A stretch of DNA of 64,000 nucleotides from CAWDZK01 sp963726615 (lineage in GTDB: Bacteria > Actinomycetota > Actinomycetes > JACCUZ01). Every line of letters starts with the position of its first letter. Position 1 is the first letter of the stretch. Location of the stretch: NCBI GenBank assembly GCA_963726615.1, contig CAVSCX010000003.1, forward strand, positions 186,001 through 250,000. The letters are read 5' to 3'. The notes below the pieces were generated by a model that worked only from the letters and a program-made list of their open reading frames with translations, was not told the origin of the DNA and searched no databases. A program made the translations under genes and the position numbers. This document shows, piece by piece, positions 17,414 through 29,245 of this stretch.

Positions 17414-17950
17414 TCAGGCGTGTTCACCCAGGGCGGACGACGCCGCGGGTGGGCCGAGCCGCAGGTACATCACGTGCAGCCCGACCTTGCCGTGCGCGGC
17501 CGAGTCGAACGCGCCCGGGACGGTGCCGACGACCTCGAACCCGAGCGACCGCCACAGCGCGACCGCCCCGGTGTTGGTCTCCACCACCGCGTTGAACTGC
17601 ATGCCGTCGTAGCCGGCCCTGCGCGCCGCGTCGACGACGTGCACACCGAGGGCCCGGCCGATGCCCCGTCCGCGGGCGGCCGGAGCGACCATGAAGCTGG
17701 CGGTGGCGACGTGGGCGCCGCGGCCCGGCCGGTTGGGCCCCCACTTCGCCGACCCCAGCACCTCCCCGTGCGGGTCGACAGCGACAAGGGTCTCGCCGGG
17801 TGGCTGCTCCATCCACCACGGGCGACCGGTCTCCAGGCTCAGGTCCGGCGGGAACGCGTAGGTCTCGCCGGCGCTGACGATCGCCTCGAAGAACGGCCAG
17901 ATCGCCGGCCAGTCCCCGTGGGTCGCCCGACGGATCGCGAGGTCGCTCAC
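17414..17950 (-). CDS. GNAT-family N-acetyltransferase
   Basis: 178 aa. The acetyl-CoA-binding motif A reads ARGRGIGRALGVHVVDAARR, with a downstream NTGAVALWRSLGFEVVGTVP typical of motif B. It resembles phosphinothricin- or amino-acid-type acetyltransferases, but the substrate is not known. GTG 17950 overlaps the upstream GNAT stop (GTGA), making it the third gene of a three-gene operon with the PPOX-type protein and another GNAT. Confidence 0.88.
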   Translation of the reverse strand: MSDLAIRRATHGDWPAIWPFFEAIVSAGETYAFPPDLSLETGRPWWMEQPPGETLVAVDPHGEVLGSAKWGPNRPGRGAHVATASFMVAPAARGRGIGRALGVHVVDAARRAGYDGMQFNAVVETNTGAVALWRSLGFEVVGTVPGAFDSAAHGKVGLHVMYLRLGPPAASSALGEHA

Positions 17951-18408
17951 CCCGCGTCCCGTTCCAGCACGACGTAGGTGACGCCGCGGGCCTCGTGCAT
18001 CCCGCAGGGAACGAAGCCGAGCCGCTCGACCAGCCGCAGGCTGCGCTGGTTCCAGTCCTGGACGACGGCCCGGAGCCGCCGCGCGCCGCGTGTCGCGGCG
18101 TGGTCCAGCGCCGTCGCGGCGAACGCCGCACCCCGTCCCTGCCCGACGAGGTCTGGCCGCATCCCCACCCCGACGTCGAGGGTGCCGTCTACCTCGGACA
18201 GCCCAGCCACCCTGGCGTCCTCGCCGAGGCAGACGAAGCCGACCAGTCGCTCGGTCCTCCCCTCGTCCTCGACAACGGCCCAGTAGCCCATCGCCGGGTC
18301 GAGCCGGCCGTCCGAGTCGTACACCGCCCACCGGTCGTCGTACCGCCAGCCGGCGATGTCGTCGAGGTCTGCCGGAGTCAGGTCGCGGACCCGCATGGCT
18401 GCCGTCAC
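17947..18408 (-). CDS. GNAT-family N-acetyltransferase (RimJ/RimL-like)
   Basis: 153 aa. Begins with MRVRDLTPADLDDIAGWRYD. The CoA-binding motif is VGVGMRPDLVGQGRGAAFAA, followed by NQRSLRLVERLGFVPCG. GTG 18408 sits in the stop of the upstream gene (GTGA) and is preferred to ATG 18396 for that reason. It is the middle gene of the operon. Substrate unknown. Confidence 0.86.
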   Translation of the reverse strand: MTAAMRVRDLTPADLDDIAGWRYDDRWAVYDSDGRLDPAMGYWAVVEDEGRTERLVGFVCLGEDARVAGLSEVDGTLDVGVGMRPDLVGQGRGAAFAATALDHAATRGARRLRAVVQDWNQRSLRLVERLGFVPCGMHEARGVTYVVLERDAG

Positions 18409-18938
18409 GACGGTGGGCCCTCGGTCGCGTCGGCGAGCAGGCGTTCCTTCGCGAAGGCGTAGCTCACCATCCAGTGCGGCCGGACCCGCGCGTAGAGGAT
18501 GTCCGGGCCCCAGCTGCTCGGCGAGCTGCCGTAGTGCGCGGTCAGGTGCGACTCGACGGCCGCCCGGTCCGGGTGGTCCTCGGTCAGCACCTCGACGTCG
18601 CCGTGGCAGAAGATGCCGAGGTCGTCACCGACGAGGTGTGCCACGGAGACGGCGGGACGGCTCCGCAGGTGCACCGCCTTGGCCGAGGTCCCGCTCGTCG
18701 TGAAGACCCAGCGGGCGTGCAGGAAGTGGCCGTCGGCCCCGCTGATGCGGGGTTCCCCGCGGGCCGTGACGGTCGCCAGCGCCAGCGTCCGCATCCCTGT
18801 GAGCACCCGACAGGTCTCGGCCGCGTCGAGCGTCCGCTCGCCCTCCGTGACGATGGATCTGAGGTGCTCGGTGGACCGGTGCAGCGATGCGCGGAGAAGG
18901 ACGTCGAGCTCGGCCAGCTCGTCCTGCGTCTCGTACAT
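18405..18938 (-). CDS. Pyridoxamine 5'-phosphate oxidase-fold protein
   Basis: 177 aa. The split-barrel flavin-binding fold is indicated by LALATVTARGEPRISGADGH, VFTTSGTSAKAVHLR and AVSVAHLVGDDLGIFCHG. Such proteins bind FMN or F420, and many reduce small molecules. ATG 18938 is preferred over ATG 18947 because GGCAGG is then at useful spacing. First gene of the GNAT operon. Confidence 0.84.
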   Translation of the reverse strand: MYETQDELAELDVLLRASLHRSTEHLRSIVTEGERTLDAAETCRVLTGMRTLALATVTARGEPRISGADGHFLHARWVFTTSGTSAKAVHLRSRPAVSVAHLVGDDLGIFCHGDVEVLTEDHPDRAAVESHLTAHYGSSPSSWGPDILYARVRPHWMVSYAFAKERLLADATEGPPS

Positions 18939-18969
18939 GGGGCCCATCCTGCCCGGCCGCTCCGACACG

Positions 18970-20994
<2,025 letters not shown>

Positions 20995-21148
20995 GGATCC
21001 ACTCTGCCGCAGGGCCACGCCACGTGCCGCGTCAGGAGGGGCCGCCGGGTTTGACCGGAACTTTGCTCGGGATCGACCGCGGGACGCCGATGAACACCAC
21101 GCGGGGAACGGACCCTCCGGTCAGGAGCGCGAAGTCCCCGCGCAGGCG

Positions 21149-21177
21149 TCAAGTCGGCCCGTGAACGGCCGATACAG
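21149..21177 (+). promoter_or_regulatory. Sigma28 (FliA/WhiG)-like promoter of the GGDEF-EAL gene
   Basis: TCAAG (21149-21153) and CCGATACAG (21169-21177) are separated by 15 nt; the wider -10 reads GCCGATAC (21168-21175). This matches the sigma28-class pattern TAAA-N15-GCCGATAA at all but two or three positions. A closely similar element is at 35306-35335. It lies about 65 nt upstream of ATG 21241. Confidence 0.6.
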
Positions 21178-21240
21178 GAGGGACGCCGAGGGCGCGCACG
21201 CTGCGCCTGAGTCGCTCGCACGAGCAGAGGGAGGACGCGG

Positions 21241-24200
21241 ATGCGTCGCTGGGAAGCGACCGCTCGGCAGGCGGCGGTGCTGGTCACCGGCGCCGCGGTC
21301 CTCACCGGTGGCTACCTCGCGCTGCCGTCCGACGCCGTCCGGACGGTCGTCTGGCTGGTGGCCGCGCTGGGCACCGCTGCCGCCGTCCTGGTCCTGACGC
21401 ATCGCGAGGGGGTCGAGGACCGGGTCCCCGGCTGGCTGCTCGCGGCCGGGATCTCCCTGCTGACTCTCGGCCAGGCCCTGGAGATCTCCGGGCCGGCGAG
21501 CCCGTCGTACGCCGACCCGCCCCGCCTGCTCGCCTACGCCGTCCTCGCTGCCGCCGTCACCGCCTTCCAACGGGACCGGATCCGGCACGACCGCGACAGC
21601 CTGCTCGACGCCCTCGTGGTCACGGTGGCCGCCGCCCAGGCCGGTTGGCTGGTGCTCATCGACCCGCTGCTCCACGGCGACCGGGACCTCGGTGCGCTCG
21701 CCACGCTCACGATGGGTGCCTACCCGCTGGGCCACCTGCTCGTGCTCGCCGTCGCCACCAGGCTCGGCTTCGCCGTTGCCGGGGCGGCCGACGGCGCGGC
21801 AAGGCTGCTGCTGGCCGGCCTGCTCACCGGGGTCGCGTCCGGCCTCGCCGCCGACATCACCGACAGTCCGCAGCTGGCCGCCGGCTGGCTGGTGGGACTC
21901 GCCCTCGTCGTCAGCGCCGTGGCGCACCCCGACATGGCCCACCCGCGCCCGGTCCTCGTCCACGGCCGGCTCACCACCACCTGGCGGTTCGTCGCTCTGC
22001 TCGGACTGGCCTGCCTCGTCTCGCCGGTGATGGTCGTCACGCACCCCACCGGCGACGGTGTCACCAAGACCGCGGTCGTCCTGGGCGGTGCCGGGATGCT
22101 CTTCACCCTGGCCGTGCTCCGGATCGTGAGCCTGCTCGCCCGGCTGCGCCGCACCCTGCGCCGTGAGCACGTCCTGCGGACGGCAACCGGAGCCCTGGTC
22201 GGGGCGGCCGACCGCTCCGGCATCCGGGACGCAGCACTGGCAGCCGCCGCGGACATGCTCGACCAGCCGGGAGCACGCTCGTGGCGGGTCGACGGCGACC
22301 CGGGCGGGACCGTCGCGCAGGCGACCGAGGACGCTGACGTCGCGACGTTCCTCGACTCGGCCGAGCTTGCGATGTTCCCCACCCAGGAGGAGGGGATCGT
22401 CGTCCACTCCGAGCCGTCGCTGCTGCACGCGTCGCTCGGTGTCCCGACGTCGTCGACCCTGGTCCTCGTCGCGCTTCCTGCGCGTGGACCGGCGCGTGAA
22501 GCCGGCGTCGTCGTCGTCGACCGGGCGCCCGGCCCCCGCACGGTTTCCGCCCTGCAGGGCCTCGCCTCGACGATGAACCTCGCACTCGAGCGTCTCGACG
22601 TCGGCGAGATCATGGTCGAACGGCGCAGCGAACGCCGCCTGCGGCTGATGCTGCAGTACGCGTCGGACGTGATCTGCATCCTCGACCACGACCTGACGAT
22701 CGTGCACGTCACACCTGCGGTCGAGCCGATCGTCGGCCTGCCCGCGCCCGAGCTGCTCGGGATGAACTGGCTCGACGTCGTCGACGACGCGGACCGCGAT
22801 GCGGCCCGCGACCTGGTCAGCCTGGCCCAAGGCGGCCGGCCGGCGCGCGGTGAGATCCGGCTGATCAGCGAGGTCGGGCACACGCCGCACGTCGACGCCG
22901 TCGTGACCGAGGTGATCGACGAGGACCTCATGGGCTTCGTCGTCACCTGCCACGACATCACCGGACGGCACGAGCTCGAGCAGCAGCTCACCCACCAGGC
23001 GTTCCACGACTCCCTCACCGGGCTGGCGAACCGTGCGCTGTTCCGGGACCGGCTCGGGCACGCGATGGCGCGCGCACGCGGGACCGGCGGATACGGAGTG
23101 CTGTTCATCGACCTGGACGACTTCAAGACCGTCAACGACAGCCTCGGGCACGCCGCCGGCGACGAGCTGCTCCGCGAGATGACGGTGCGGCTGCGAACCT
23201 GCCTGCGCGACGGGGACACCGCGGCGCGCCTCGGCGGCGACGAGTTCGCGGTCCTCCTGGAGGACGTCGAGAACGACGAGGACTGCATCGACATCGCCAC
23301 CCGGCTGCTCGAGGCGCTGGCCCAGCCGTTCAGCATCGCCGCCACCGAGGTGACGACCGGTGCCAGCATCGGCATCGCCATGGGCCGACCGGGGGCGGCG
23401 AGGTCGGCCTCGCCCGAGGACCTGATGCGCAACGCCGACCTCGCGCTGTACGACGCGAAGAAGACCGGCAAGAACCGCTACGCCGTCTTCGCCCCGACGA
23501 TGCACGAGACAGCGCTGGCCCGGCTGTCGATGACCAGCGACCTGCGGCACGCCCTCGAGCGCAACGAGCTCGTGGTCCACTACCAGCCGCTGGTCGACCT
23601 CGAGACGTCGAAGATCATCGGTCTCGAGGCGCTGGTCCGCTGGGAGCACCCGCGGCTCGGGATGCTCCAGCCGGGGCAGTTCATCCCGTTGGCCGAGGAA
23701 ACCGGGCTGATCGTGCCCCTCGGCCGGATGGTGCTGCAGACAGCGCTGCGCGAGACCGTGCGCTGGCAGCGCGACCACGACGCGCACGGCGAGCTGCACA
23801 TCGCCGTCAACGTGAGCGGCCGGCAGCTGCAGGACCCCGCCTTCGTCGAGGACGTCCGGCTGGCGATCAAGGCCAGCGGCATCGCCCCCTCGACCGTGGT
23901 GCTGGAGATCACCGAGAGCGTCCTGCTCCCCGGCGACGGGACCGTGGTGGAGCGCCTGCACGCGCTGGCGGCGCTGGGAGTGCACCTCTACATCGACGAC
24001 TTCGGCACCGGCTACTCGTCCCTGTCCTACCTGCAGATGTTGCCGGTCAACGGGCTGAAGCTCGCCCAGGAGTTCGTCGAGGCGCTGCCCGGGACCGACA
24101 GCGAGTCCGGGCTGGTCCGCACCATCCGGGACATGGCGGGGACCCTCGGGCTCACCTCGATCGTGGCGGAAGGGATCGAGCGGCCGGAGCAGTGGCGTTC

Positions 24201-24366
24201 GCTGCTGTCCCTGGGCTACAACCTCGGGCAGGGCTTCCACCTCGCCGTACCGATGCCTGCCGACCGGGTCCCCACCTTCCTCAGCGGCCTCCAGCGACCC
24301 GGCGAGGCCGACTGGCAGGAGGAGCTGACGCGGTCCCGCGAGCCGGGGTCGACGGTCCGGAACTGA
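21241..24366 (+). CDS. Membrane PAS-GGDEF-EAL protein (c-di-GMP synthase/phosphodiesterase)
   Basis: 1041 aa. Residues ~1-300 carry eight to ten transmembrane helices, followed by a GAF-like region and a PAS domain (~460-575). The GGDEF motif is intact at 665-669 (LGGDEF) with an RDGD inhibitory I-site five residues before it. The EAL domain has EAL at 796-798, DDFGTGYSSL, AEGIERPEQ and LGQGFH. The usual LKID motif reads LKLA: the Lys is kept, the Asp lost. Both activities are plausible, with feedback inhibition. ATG 21241 has GAGGGAGG upstream. The sigma28-like promoter suggests co-expression with motility genes. Confidence 0.94.
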   Translation: MRRWEATARQAAVLVTGAAVLTGGYLALPSDAVRTVVWLVAALGTAAAVLVLTHREGVEDRVPGWLLAAGISLLTLGQALEISGPASPSYADPPRLLAYAVLAAAVTAFQRDRIRHDRDSLLDALVVTVAAAQAGWLVLIDPLLHGDRDLGALATLTMGAYPLGHLLVLAVATRLGFAVAGAADGAARLLLAGLLTGVASGLAADITDSPQLAAGWLVGLALVVSAVAHPDMAHPRPVLVHGRLTTTWRFVALLGLACLVSPVMVVTHPTGDGVTKTAVVLGGAGMLFTLAVLRIVSLLARLRRTLRREHVLRTATGALVGAADRSGIRDAALAAAADMLDQPGARSWRVDGDPGGTVAQATEDADVATFLDSAELAMFPTQEEGIVVHSEPSLLHASLGVPTSSTLVLVALPARGPAREAGVVVVDRAPGPRTVSALQGLASTMNLALERLDVGEIMVERRSERRLRLMLQYASDVICILDHDLTIVHVTPAVEPIVGLPAPELLGMNWLDVVDDADRDAARDLVSLAQGGRPARGEIRLISEVGHTPHVDAVVTEVIDEDLMGFVVTCHDITGRHELEQQLTHQAFHDSLTGLANRALFRDRLGHAMARARGTGGYGVLFIDLDDFKTVNDSLGHAAGDELLREMTVRLRTCLRDGDTAARLGGDEFAVLLEDVENDEDCIDIATRLLEALAQPFSIAATEVTTGASIGIAMGRPGAARSASPEDLMRNADLALYDAKKTGKNRYAVFAPTMHETALARLSMTSDLRHALERNELVVHYQPLVDLETSKIIGLEALVRWEHPRLGMLQPGQFIPLAEETGLIVPLGRMVLQTALRETVRWQRDHDAHGELHIAVNVSGRQLQDPAFVEDVRLAIKASGIAPSTVVLEITESVLLPGDGTVVERLHALAALGVHLYIDDFGTGYSSLSYLQMLPVNGLKLAQEFVEALPGTDSESGLVRTIRDMAGTLGLTSIVAEGIERPEQWRSLLSLGYNLGQGFHLAVPMPADRVPTFLSGLQRPGEADWQEELTRSREPGSTVRN

Positions 24367-24407
24367 GCCGCCGGGCCGGCCGCGTCACGGGCCCGCTCAC
24401 TGCCGGG

Positions 24408-24608
24408 TCACTCCGGGGGCTGTGCGTCCTCGTCGTCGGGCCGGGTCGGGGTCCCCGCCTCGGGGATGTCGATCTTCTTGAGCTGGCGTCGCATGGACCG
24501 GACCAGCAGCCAGGTCGCGACACCGAGCAAAGCCACGACCACGAAGCCGAGCACGCCGGGGCTGACGGTGTTGTCGGCGGGAACGGCGTGCAGCAGCCAC
24601 CCGGTCAT
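24408..24608 (-). CDS. Small single-pass membrane protein downstream of mca (Rv1083-like)
   Basis: 66 aa. A short N-terminus (MTGWLLHAVPADNTVSPG) leads into one transmembrane helix (VLGFVVVALLGVATWLLV). A basic juxtamembrane stretch (RSMRRQLKKI) and an acidic tail follow. ATG 24608 overlaps the mca stop (ATGA). The position after mca matches Rv1083. Function unknown; a possible membrane anchor or partner for mca (inference). Confidence 0.82.
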   Translation of the reverse strand: MTGWLLHAVPADNTVSPGVLGFVVVALLGVATWLLVRSMRRQLKKIDIPEAGTPTRPDDEDAQPPE

Positions 24609-25483
24609 CGGGCCAGCTCCGTGCCGCGGATGCCCGCGAAGAGGTCGTCCTCGGTCTCCGCGACCTCGATGACCGCGCGGGCCATCTCGAAGTCCTCCGT
24701 CGGCCACGCCTTCGCCTGCAGCTCCCGCGGGCAGGAGAACCACATCCCGCCCGGGTCGACCTGGGTCGCGTGCGCGAGCAGGGCGCGGTCACGCACGTCG
24801 AAGTACTCGCTGCACGGCACGTGCGTCCGGATCGTTCGCTCCTCGCGGTCCTCCCAGTTCGCCAGCCACTCGCCGTACGGCGACTCCAGACCCGCGGCGA
24901 CCATGGCCTCGTGCAGCGCTGTCGTGCGCGCCTTGGAGAACGTCTGGTTGTAGTAGAGCTTGAGCGCCTGCCAGGGCGCCCCGGAGCCGGGGTACCGGTC
25001 GGGGTCAGCGGCCGCGTCGAAGGCGAGGGCCGAGATCTTGTGGCACATGACGTGGTCCGGGTGCGGGTAGCCGCCGTTCTCGTCGTAGGTCGTCATGACA
25101 TGCGGACGGAACGACCGGATCAGGCGGACCAACGGCTCGGCTGCCACCTCGACGTCCATGGTCGCGAAGCAGCCGTCCGGCAGCGGGGGCAGCGGGTCGC
25201 CCTCGGGCAGACCCGAGTCGACCCAGCCGAGCCAGTCCTGCCGGACCCCGAGGATCTCCCGGGCGGCGTCCATCTCGGCGCGGCGAACTGCCGCGAGGTT
25301 GGCCAGGACGTCGGGGTCGTGCTCCAGATTGGGGTTCAGGATCGACCCGCGTTCGCCGCCGGTGCACGTGACGACGTGGACGTCGACGCCCTCGGCGACG
25401 TACTTGGCCATCGTGGCGGCGCCCTTGCTCGACTCGTCGTCGGGGTGCGCGTGGACCGCCATCATCCGCAGCTGCTCACTCAC
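24605..25483 (-). CDS. mca: Mycothiol S-conjugate amidase
   Basis: 292 aa. Cleaves mycothiol conjugates so that toxins leave the cell as mercapturic acids. The zinc site appears as AVHAHPDDESSKGA and GGYPHPDHVMCHK, and the KLYYNQTFSKAR and RTHVPCSEYFDVRD segments match Mca rather than the deacetylase MshB. GTG 25483 (VSEQLRMMAVHAHPDDE) fits homologues; ATG 25495 is an alternative. Divergent from the DUF4307 gene, 13 nt apart. Its presence implies the organism makes mycothiol. Confidence 0.95.
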   Translation of the reverse strand: MSEQLRMMAVHAHPDDESSKGAATMAKYVAEGVDVHVVTCTGGERGSILNPNLEHDPDVLANLAAVRRAEMDAAREILGVRQDWLGWVDSGLPEGDPLPPLPDGCFATMDVEVAAEPLVRLIRSFRPHVMTTYDENGGYPHPDHVMCHKISALAFDAAADPDRYPGSGAPWQALKLYYNQTFSKARTTALHEAMVAAGLESPYGEWLANWEDREERTIRTHVPCSEYFDVRDRALLAHATQVDPGGMWFSCPRELQAKAWPTEDFEMARAVIEVAETEDDLFAGIRGTELAR

Positions 25484-25496
25484 GGGCACAATCATC

Positions 25497-25943
25497 GTGC
25501 ACCCGACCGACACCCCGACGCAGCAGGTGGCCCGCGTGACCGATCCGGCCGAGCCCGAGCCCCTCGCCGCCCGCTACGGCACCGGGTCCCGGCGGCCGGC
25601 TCCGGCCGTCGTCGCAGCCGTCGTGGTGATCGCCACCGCGTTCGTCGGCTGGGTCGTGTGGGCGGCTCTGGGGGCCACGGCGCCGGCCGTGACCGCCCAG
25701 GTCACCGGCTTCGACGTGCGCGGCCCGGGCGAGATCCGCGTCCAGGTCACCCTGGTCGCCGACCCCGGCCGAGCGTCCTGCCGGCTGCGCGCCCTGGACG
25801 GGCACCGCGAGGCCGTCGGCGTCACGACGGTGCGGGTGCGAGTACCGTCGTCAGGACGGGTCGAGACCACCGTGCCCGTCCGAACCCGGGCAACCGCGGT
25901 CACCGCCGTCCTCGACAACTGCAGCCGTCCCGGCGCAGGCTGA
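25497..25943 (+). CDS. DUF4307 membrane protein (Rv1081c-like)
   Basis: 148 aa. A cytoplasmic N-terminus with ARYGTGSRRP precedes one transmembrane helix (about residues 28-52). An extracytoplasmic beta-rich domain (GFDVRGPGEIRVQVTLVADP) contains two cysteines. DUF4307 genes sit between mca and greA in many actinobacteria, as here. GTG 25497 lies 13 nt from the divergent mca start, so the promoters overlap. Function unknown. Confidence 0.85.
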   Translation: MHPTDTPTQQVARVTDPAEPEPLAARYGTGSRRPAPAVVAAVVVIATAFVGWVVWAALGATAPAVTAQVTGFDVRGPGEIRVQVTLVADPGRASCRLRALDGHREAVGVTTVRVRVPSSGRVETTVPVRTRATAVTAVLDNCSRPGAG

Positions 25944-26055
25944 TTGGACGTCACCCACCCGCTGGTTGTTAGCCTCGACGTTTCACCCGGATCCGGTCGG
26001 CGCCGTCTGCGCCGGTCCACCACCCGTCTCTGCGTACGAAGGAAGGAGCCCTGTC

Positions 26056-26547
26056 GTGACCGAGACCACCGAGAGCGTCACCTGGTTGACCCAGGAGGCC
26101 TACGACCGGCTCAAGGAGGAGCTCGACTTCCTGGCCGGCGAGGGCCGCACCGAGATGGCCCGCCGGATCGAGTCCGCCCGCGAGGAGGGCGACCTGCGTG
26201 AGAACGGCGGGTACCACGCCGCCAAGGAGGAGCAGGGCAAGCGCGAGGCCCGCATCCGTCAGCTCCAGCAGCTGCTCGACAGCGCCGAGGTCGGCGAGGC
26301 CCCCAAGGCGCCGTCCGGTGTCGTCGCGCCCGGCACGATCGTCACCGCCAAGGTCGCCGGCGAGACGATGCGCTTCCTGCTCGGTTCGCGCGAGGTGGCC
26401 GGCGACGGCATCGAGGTCTACTCGGAGAAGTCCCCGTTGGGCGACGCGATCAACGGCCGGCACATCGGCGACAAGGCCAGCTACAAGGCGCCGAACGGCA
26501 ACACCGTCGACGTCGAGGTTCTCGACACGGAGCCCTTCACCGGCTGA
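26056..26547 (+). CDS. greA: Transcription elongation factor GreA
   Basis: 163 aa, normal length. It stimulates cleavage of backtracked RNA by RNA polymerase. The N-terminal coiled coil (YDRLKEELDFLAGEGRTEMA to LQQLLDSAEV) has the acidic tip EEGDLRENGGYHAAKEEQ. The C-terminal FKBP-like domain ends at FTG. GTG 26056 has GGAAGGAG (26041-26048) 7 nt upstream. It ends 10 nt from a convergent gene. Confidence 0.96.
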   Translation: MTETTESVTWLTQEAYDRLKEELDFLAGEGRTEMARRIESAREEGDLRENGGYHAAKEEQGKREARIRQLQQLLDSAEVGEAPKAPSGVVAPGTIVTAKVAGETMRFLLGSREVAGDGIEVYSEKSPLGDAINGRHIGDKASYKAPNGNTVDVEVLDTEPFTG

Positions 26548-26557
26548 GGATGGTGTC

Positions 26558-27268
26558 CTAGCGGGCGACGTAGACGGTGTTGGACGACGTCCCGCGGGTG
26601 AGCGGGTTGGCGAACTCGACGACGTGCGCCGCGACGTCGGCGAAGACCTCCCGCAGCACCGCCAGGAACTCGTCGTCCGGCGGGTCGTCCGACCACAGGG
26701 CGAACACACCGTCGTCCACCACCAGCCGACGCAGCGCCCGCAGGCCGTCCGCCCGGTAGAACGCGGCGTGGCTGGGATGCAGGACGTGCCGCGGCGAGTG
26801 GTCGACGTCGAGCAGCACCGCGTCGAACCGGCGGCCGGGCTGCCCGGTGTCGAAGCCGTCACCGGCAGCGAGCGCGAAGAAGTCCCCCTCCACGAGGCGG
26901 ACCCGGGGATGCGCGGCCAGCCCGGCCGTGTCGGGTAGCAGGTCGCGGCGGTGCCAGTCGATGACCTCGCCCACGGCGTCGACCACCGTCAGCGACTCCA
27001 CCCGGGCGTCGGCCAGGGCGGCACCGGCGGTGTAGCCGAGCCCGAGCCCACCCACGACGACGTCGAGGGCGCGATCGGGCAGCGGCGCCAGCCCGAGCCG
27101 GGCAAGCTCGACCTCGGCCACGGTGAACAGGCTCGACATCAGGTACTCGTCGCCGAGCTTGACCTCGAAGACGTCGACGTCCAGCTGCGGGTCGCGTCGC
27201 CGGCGCAAGGAGATCTCACCCATCGGCGTCTCGCGCCAGGCAAGCTCCTCGAACCGGGCCGGCGTCAC
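26558..27268 (-). CDS. Spermidine synthase-like methyltransferase-fold protein
   Basis: 236 aa. Begins TPARFEELAWRETPMGEISL and has the SAM-binding VVGGLGLGYTAGAAL plus ESLTVVDAVGEVIDWHRR, the pattern of spermine/spermidine synthase-like proteins that often lack proven aminopropyltransferase activity. GTG 27268 overlaps the ABC permease stop (GTGA), so it is probably translated with the exporter. Its role with the transporter is unknown. Confidence 0.83.
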   Translation of the reverse strand: MTPARFEELAWRETPMGEISLRRRRDPQLDVDVFEVKLGDEYLMSSLFTVAEVELARLGLAPLPDRALDVVVGGLGLGYTAGAALADARVESLTVVDAVGEVIDWHRRDLLPDTAGLAAHPRVRLVEGDFFALAAGDGFDTGQPGRRFDAVLLDVDHSPRHVLHPSHAAFYRADGLRALRRLVVDDGVFALWSDDPPDDEFLAVLREVFADVAAHVVEFANPLTRGTSSNTVYVAR

Positions 27269-28064
27269 CGGCTGGCTGCGCGGCGGAACTGGCGCACGGA
27301 GAGCGGCACGAACACCACCAGGATGAGCGCGACCCAGAACAGCGTGTAGGGCACCGGGTGCTGCATGGCCCAGTTGTCGGGAGGCGGGAGCTTCGCGCTG
27401 GTGTTGCCGAACTGCTCGCGCGCCGCCTGGGTCACGGCGGACACCGGGTTCCAGTTCGCGAACGTTCGCAGTGGCCCCGGCAGCGTGCTGGACGGGACGA
27501 ACGTGTTGGCGATGAACGTCATCGGGAAGATCACGATGAACGCCGCGTTGTTGACGATCTCGGGCGTGCGCACGAGCAGCCCGACGAAGGCCATCACCCA
27601 GGAGACCGCGTAGGCGAACAGCAGGATCACCAGGAAGCCGAGCAGAGCGGGGAAGAACCCGGTGTGGATCCGCCAGCCGACGATCAGCCCGCTGATGGCC
27701 ATCACCGTCAGGCTGATGATGTTGATGAAGACGTCGCTGACGGTGCGCCCGAAGAGCACGGCCGAGGGTGCCATCGGCAGCGACCGGAACCTGTCGATCA
27801 CACCCTTCTGCAGGTCCTCGGCGAGGCTGTAGCCGGTGAAGGTCGCACCGAAGACCACGGTCTGGGCGAAGATCCCCGCGATGAGGAACTCCCGGTAGCC
27901 GACGCCGGGCACGTTGATCGCGCCCCCGAACACGTAGGCGAACAGCAGCACGAACATGATCGGCTGCAGCGTCGTGAAGACAAGCAGGTCCGGGACCCGC
28001 TTGATCTTGATCAGGTTGCGCTTGGTGATGACGGCCGAGTCGGCCACCGTCTCGGTCAGGACAC

Positions 28065-28068
<4 letters not shown>
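27265..28068 (-). CDS. DrrB-type ABC-2 exporter permease
   Basis: 267 aa with about six transmembrane helices. ABC-2 features include VFTTLQPIMFVLLFAYVFGG, the cytoplasmic DLQKGVIDRFRSLPMAPSAV segment and LRTFANWNPVSAVTQAAR. Homologues export drugs or lipids with a DrrA partner, which is the gene directly upstream. ATG 28068 overlaps its stop (ATGA). Substrate unknown. Confidence 0.92.
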
Positions 28069-29078
<1,010 letters not shown>

Positions 29079-29167
29079 CTTCCGCTGCTCCTCGCGTCTG
29101 CTCGTCCCTCGTCGATACTCGTCCCCGCTACTGACAGCCCGCGAGGCGATTACTCATCGACGTCCCC

Positions 29168-29206
29168 AACGCGATACATCGCGTTTAGGACACGCTATAT
29201 CGCGTT
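29168..29206. promoter_or_regulatory. Paired operator-like palindromes upstream of the DrrAB exporter
   Basis: AACGCGATACATCGCGTT (29168-29185) is a perfect 8-2-8 palindrome. A second copy, CACGCTATATCGCGTT (29191-29206), keeps six of eight positions in one arm. The two centres are 22 bp apart, two helical turns. The half-site ATCGCGTT is typical of PadR- or TetR-controlled drug exporter promoters (inference). No regulator gene is adjacent. Confidence 0.72.
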
Positions 29207-29245
29207 GGGCGCTCGGTCAAGCGATGCCGGTCGAGGGCCTGCGGG

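Noticed and set aside
21121..24240. Long minus-strand open frame opposite the GGDEF-EAL gene
   Set aside because: It is the antisense shadow of a gene with all catalytic motifs. Long antisense frames are common at this GC content, as opposite luxR (4113-6365) and the MoxR/vWA pair.
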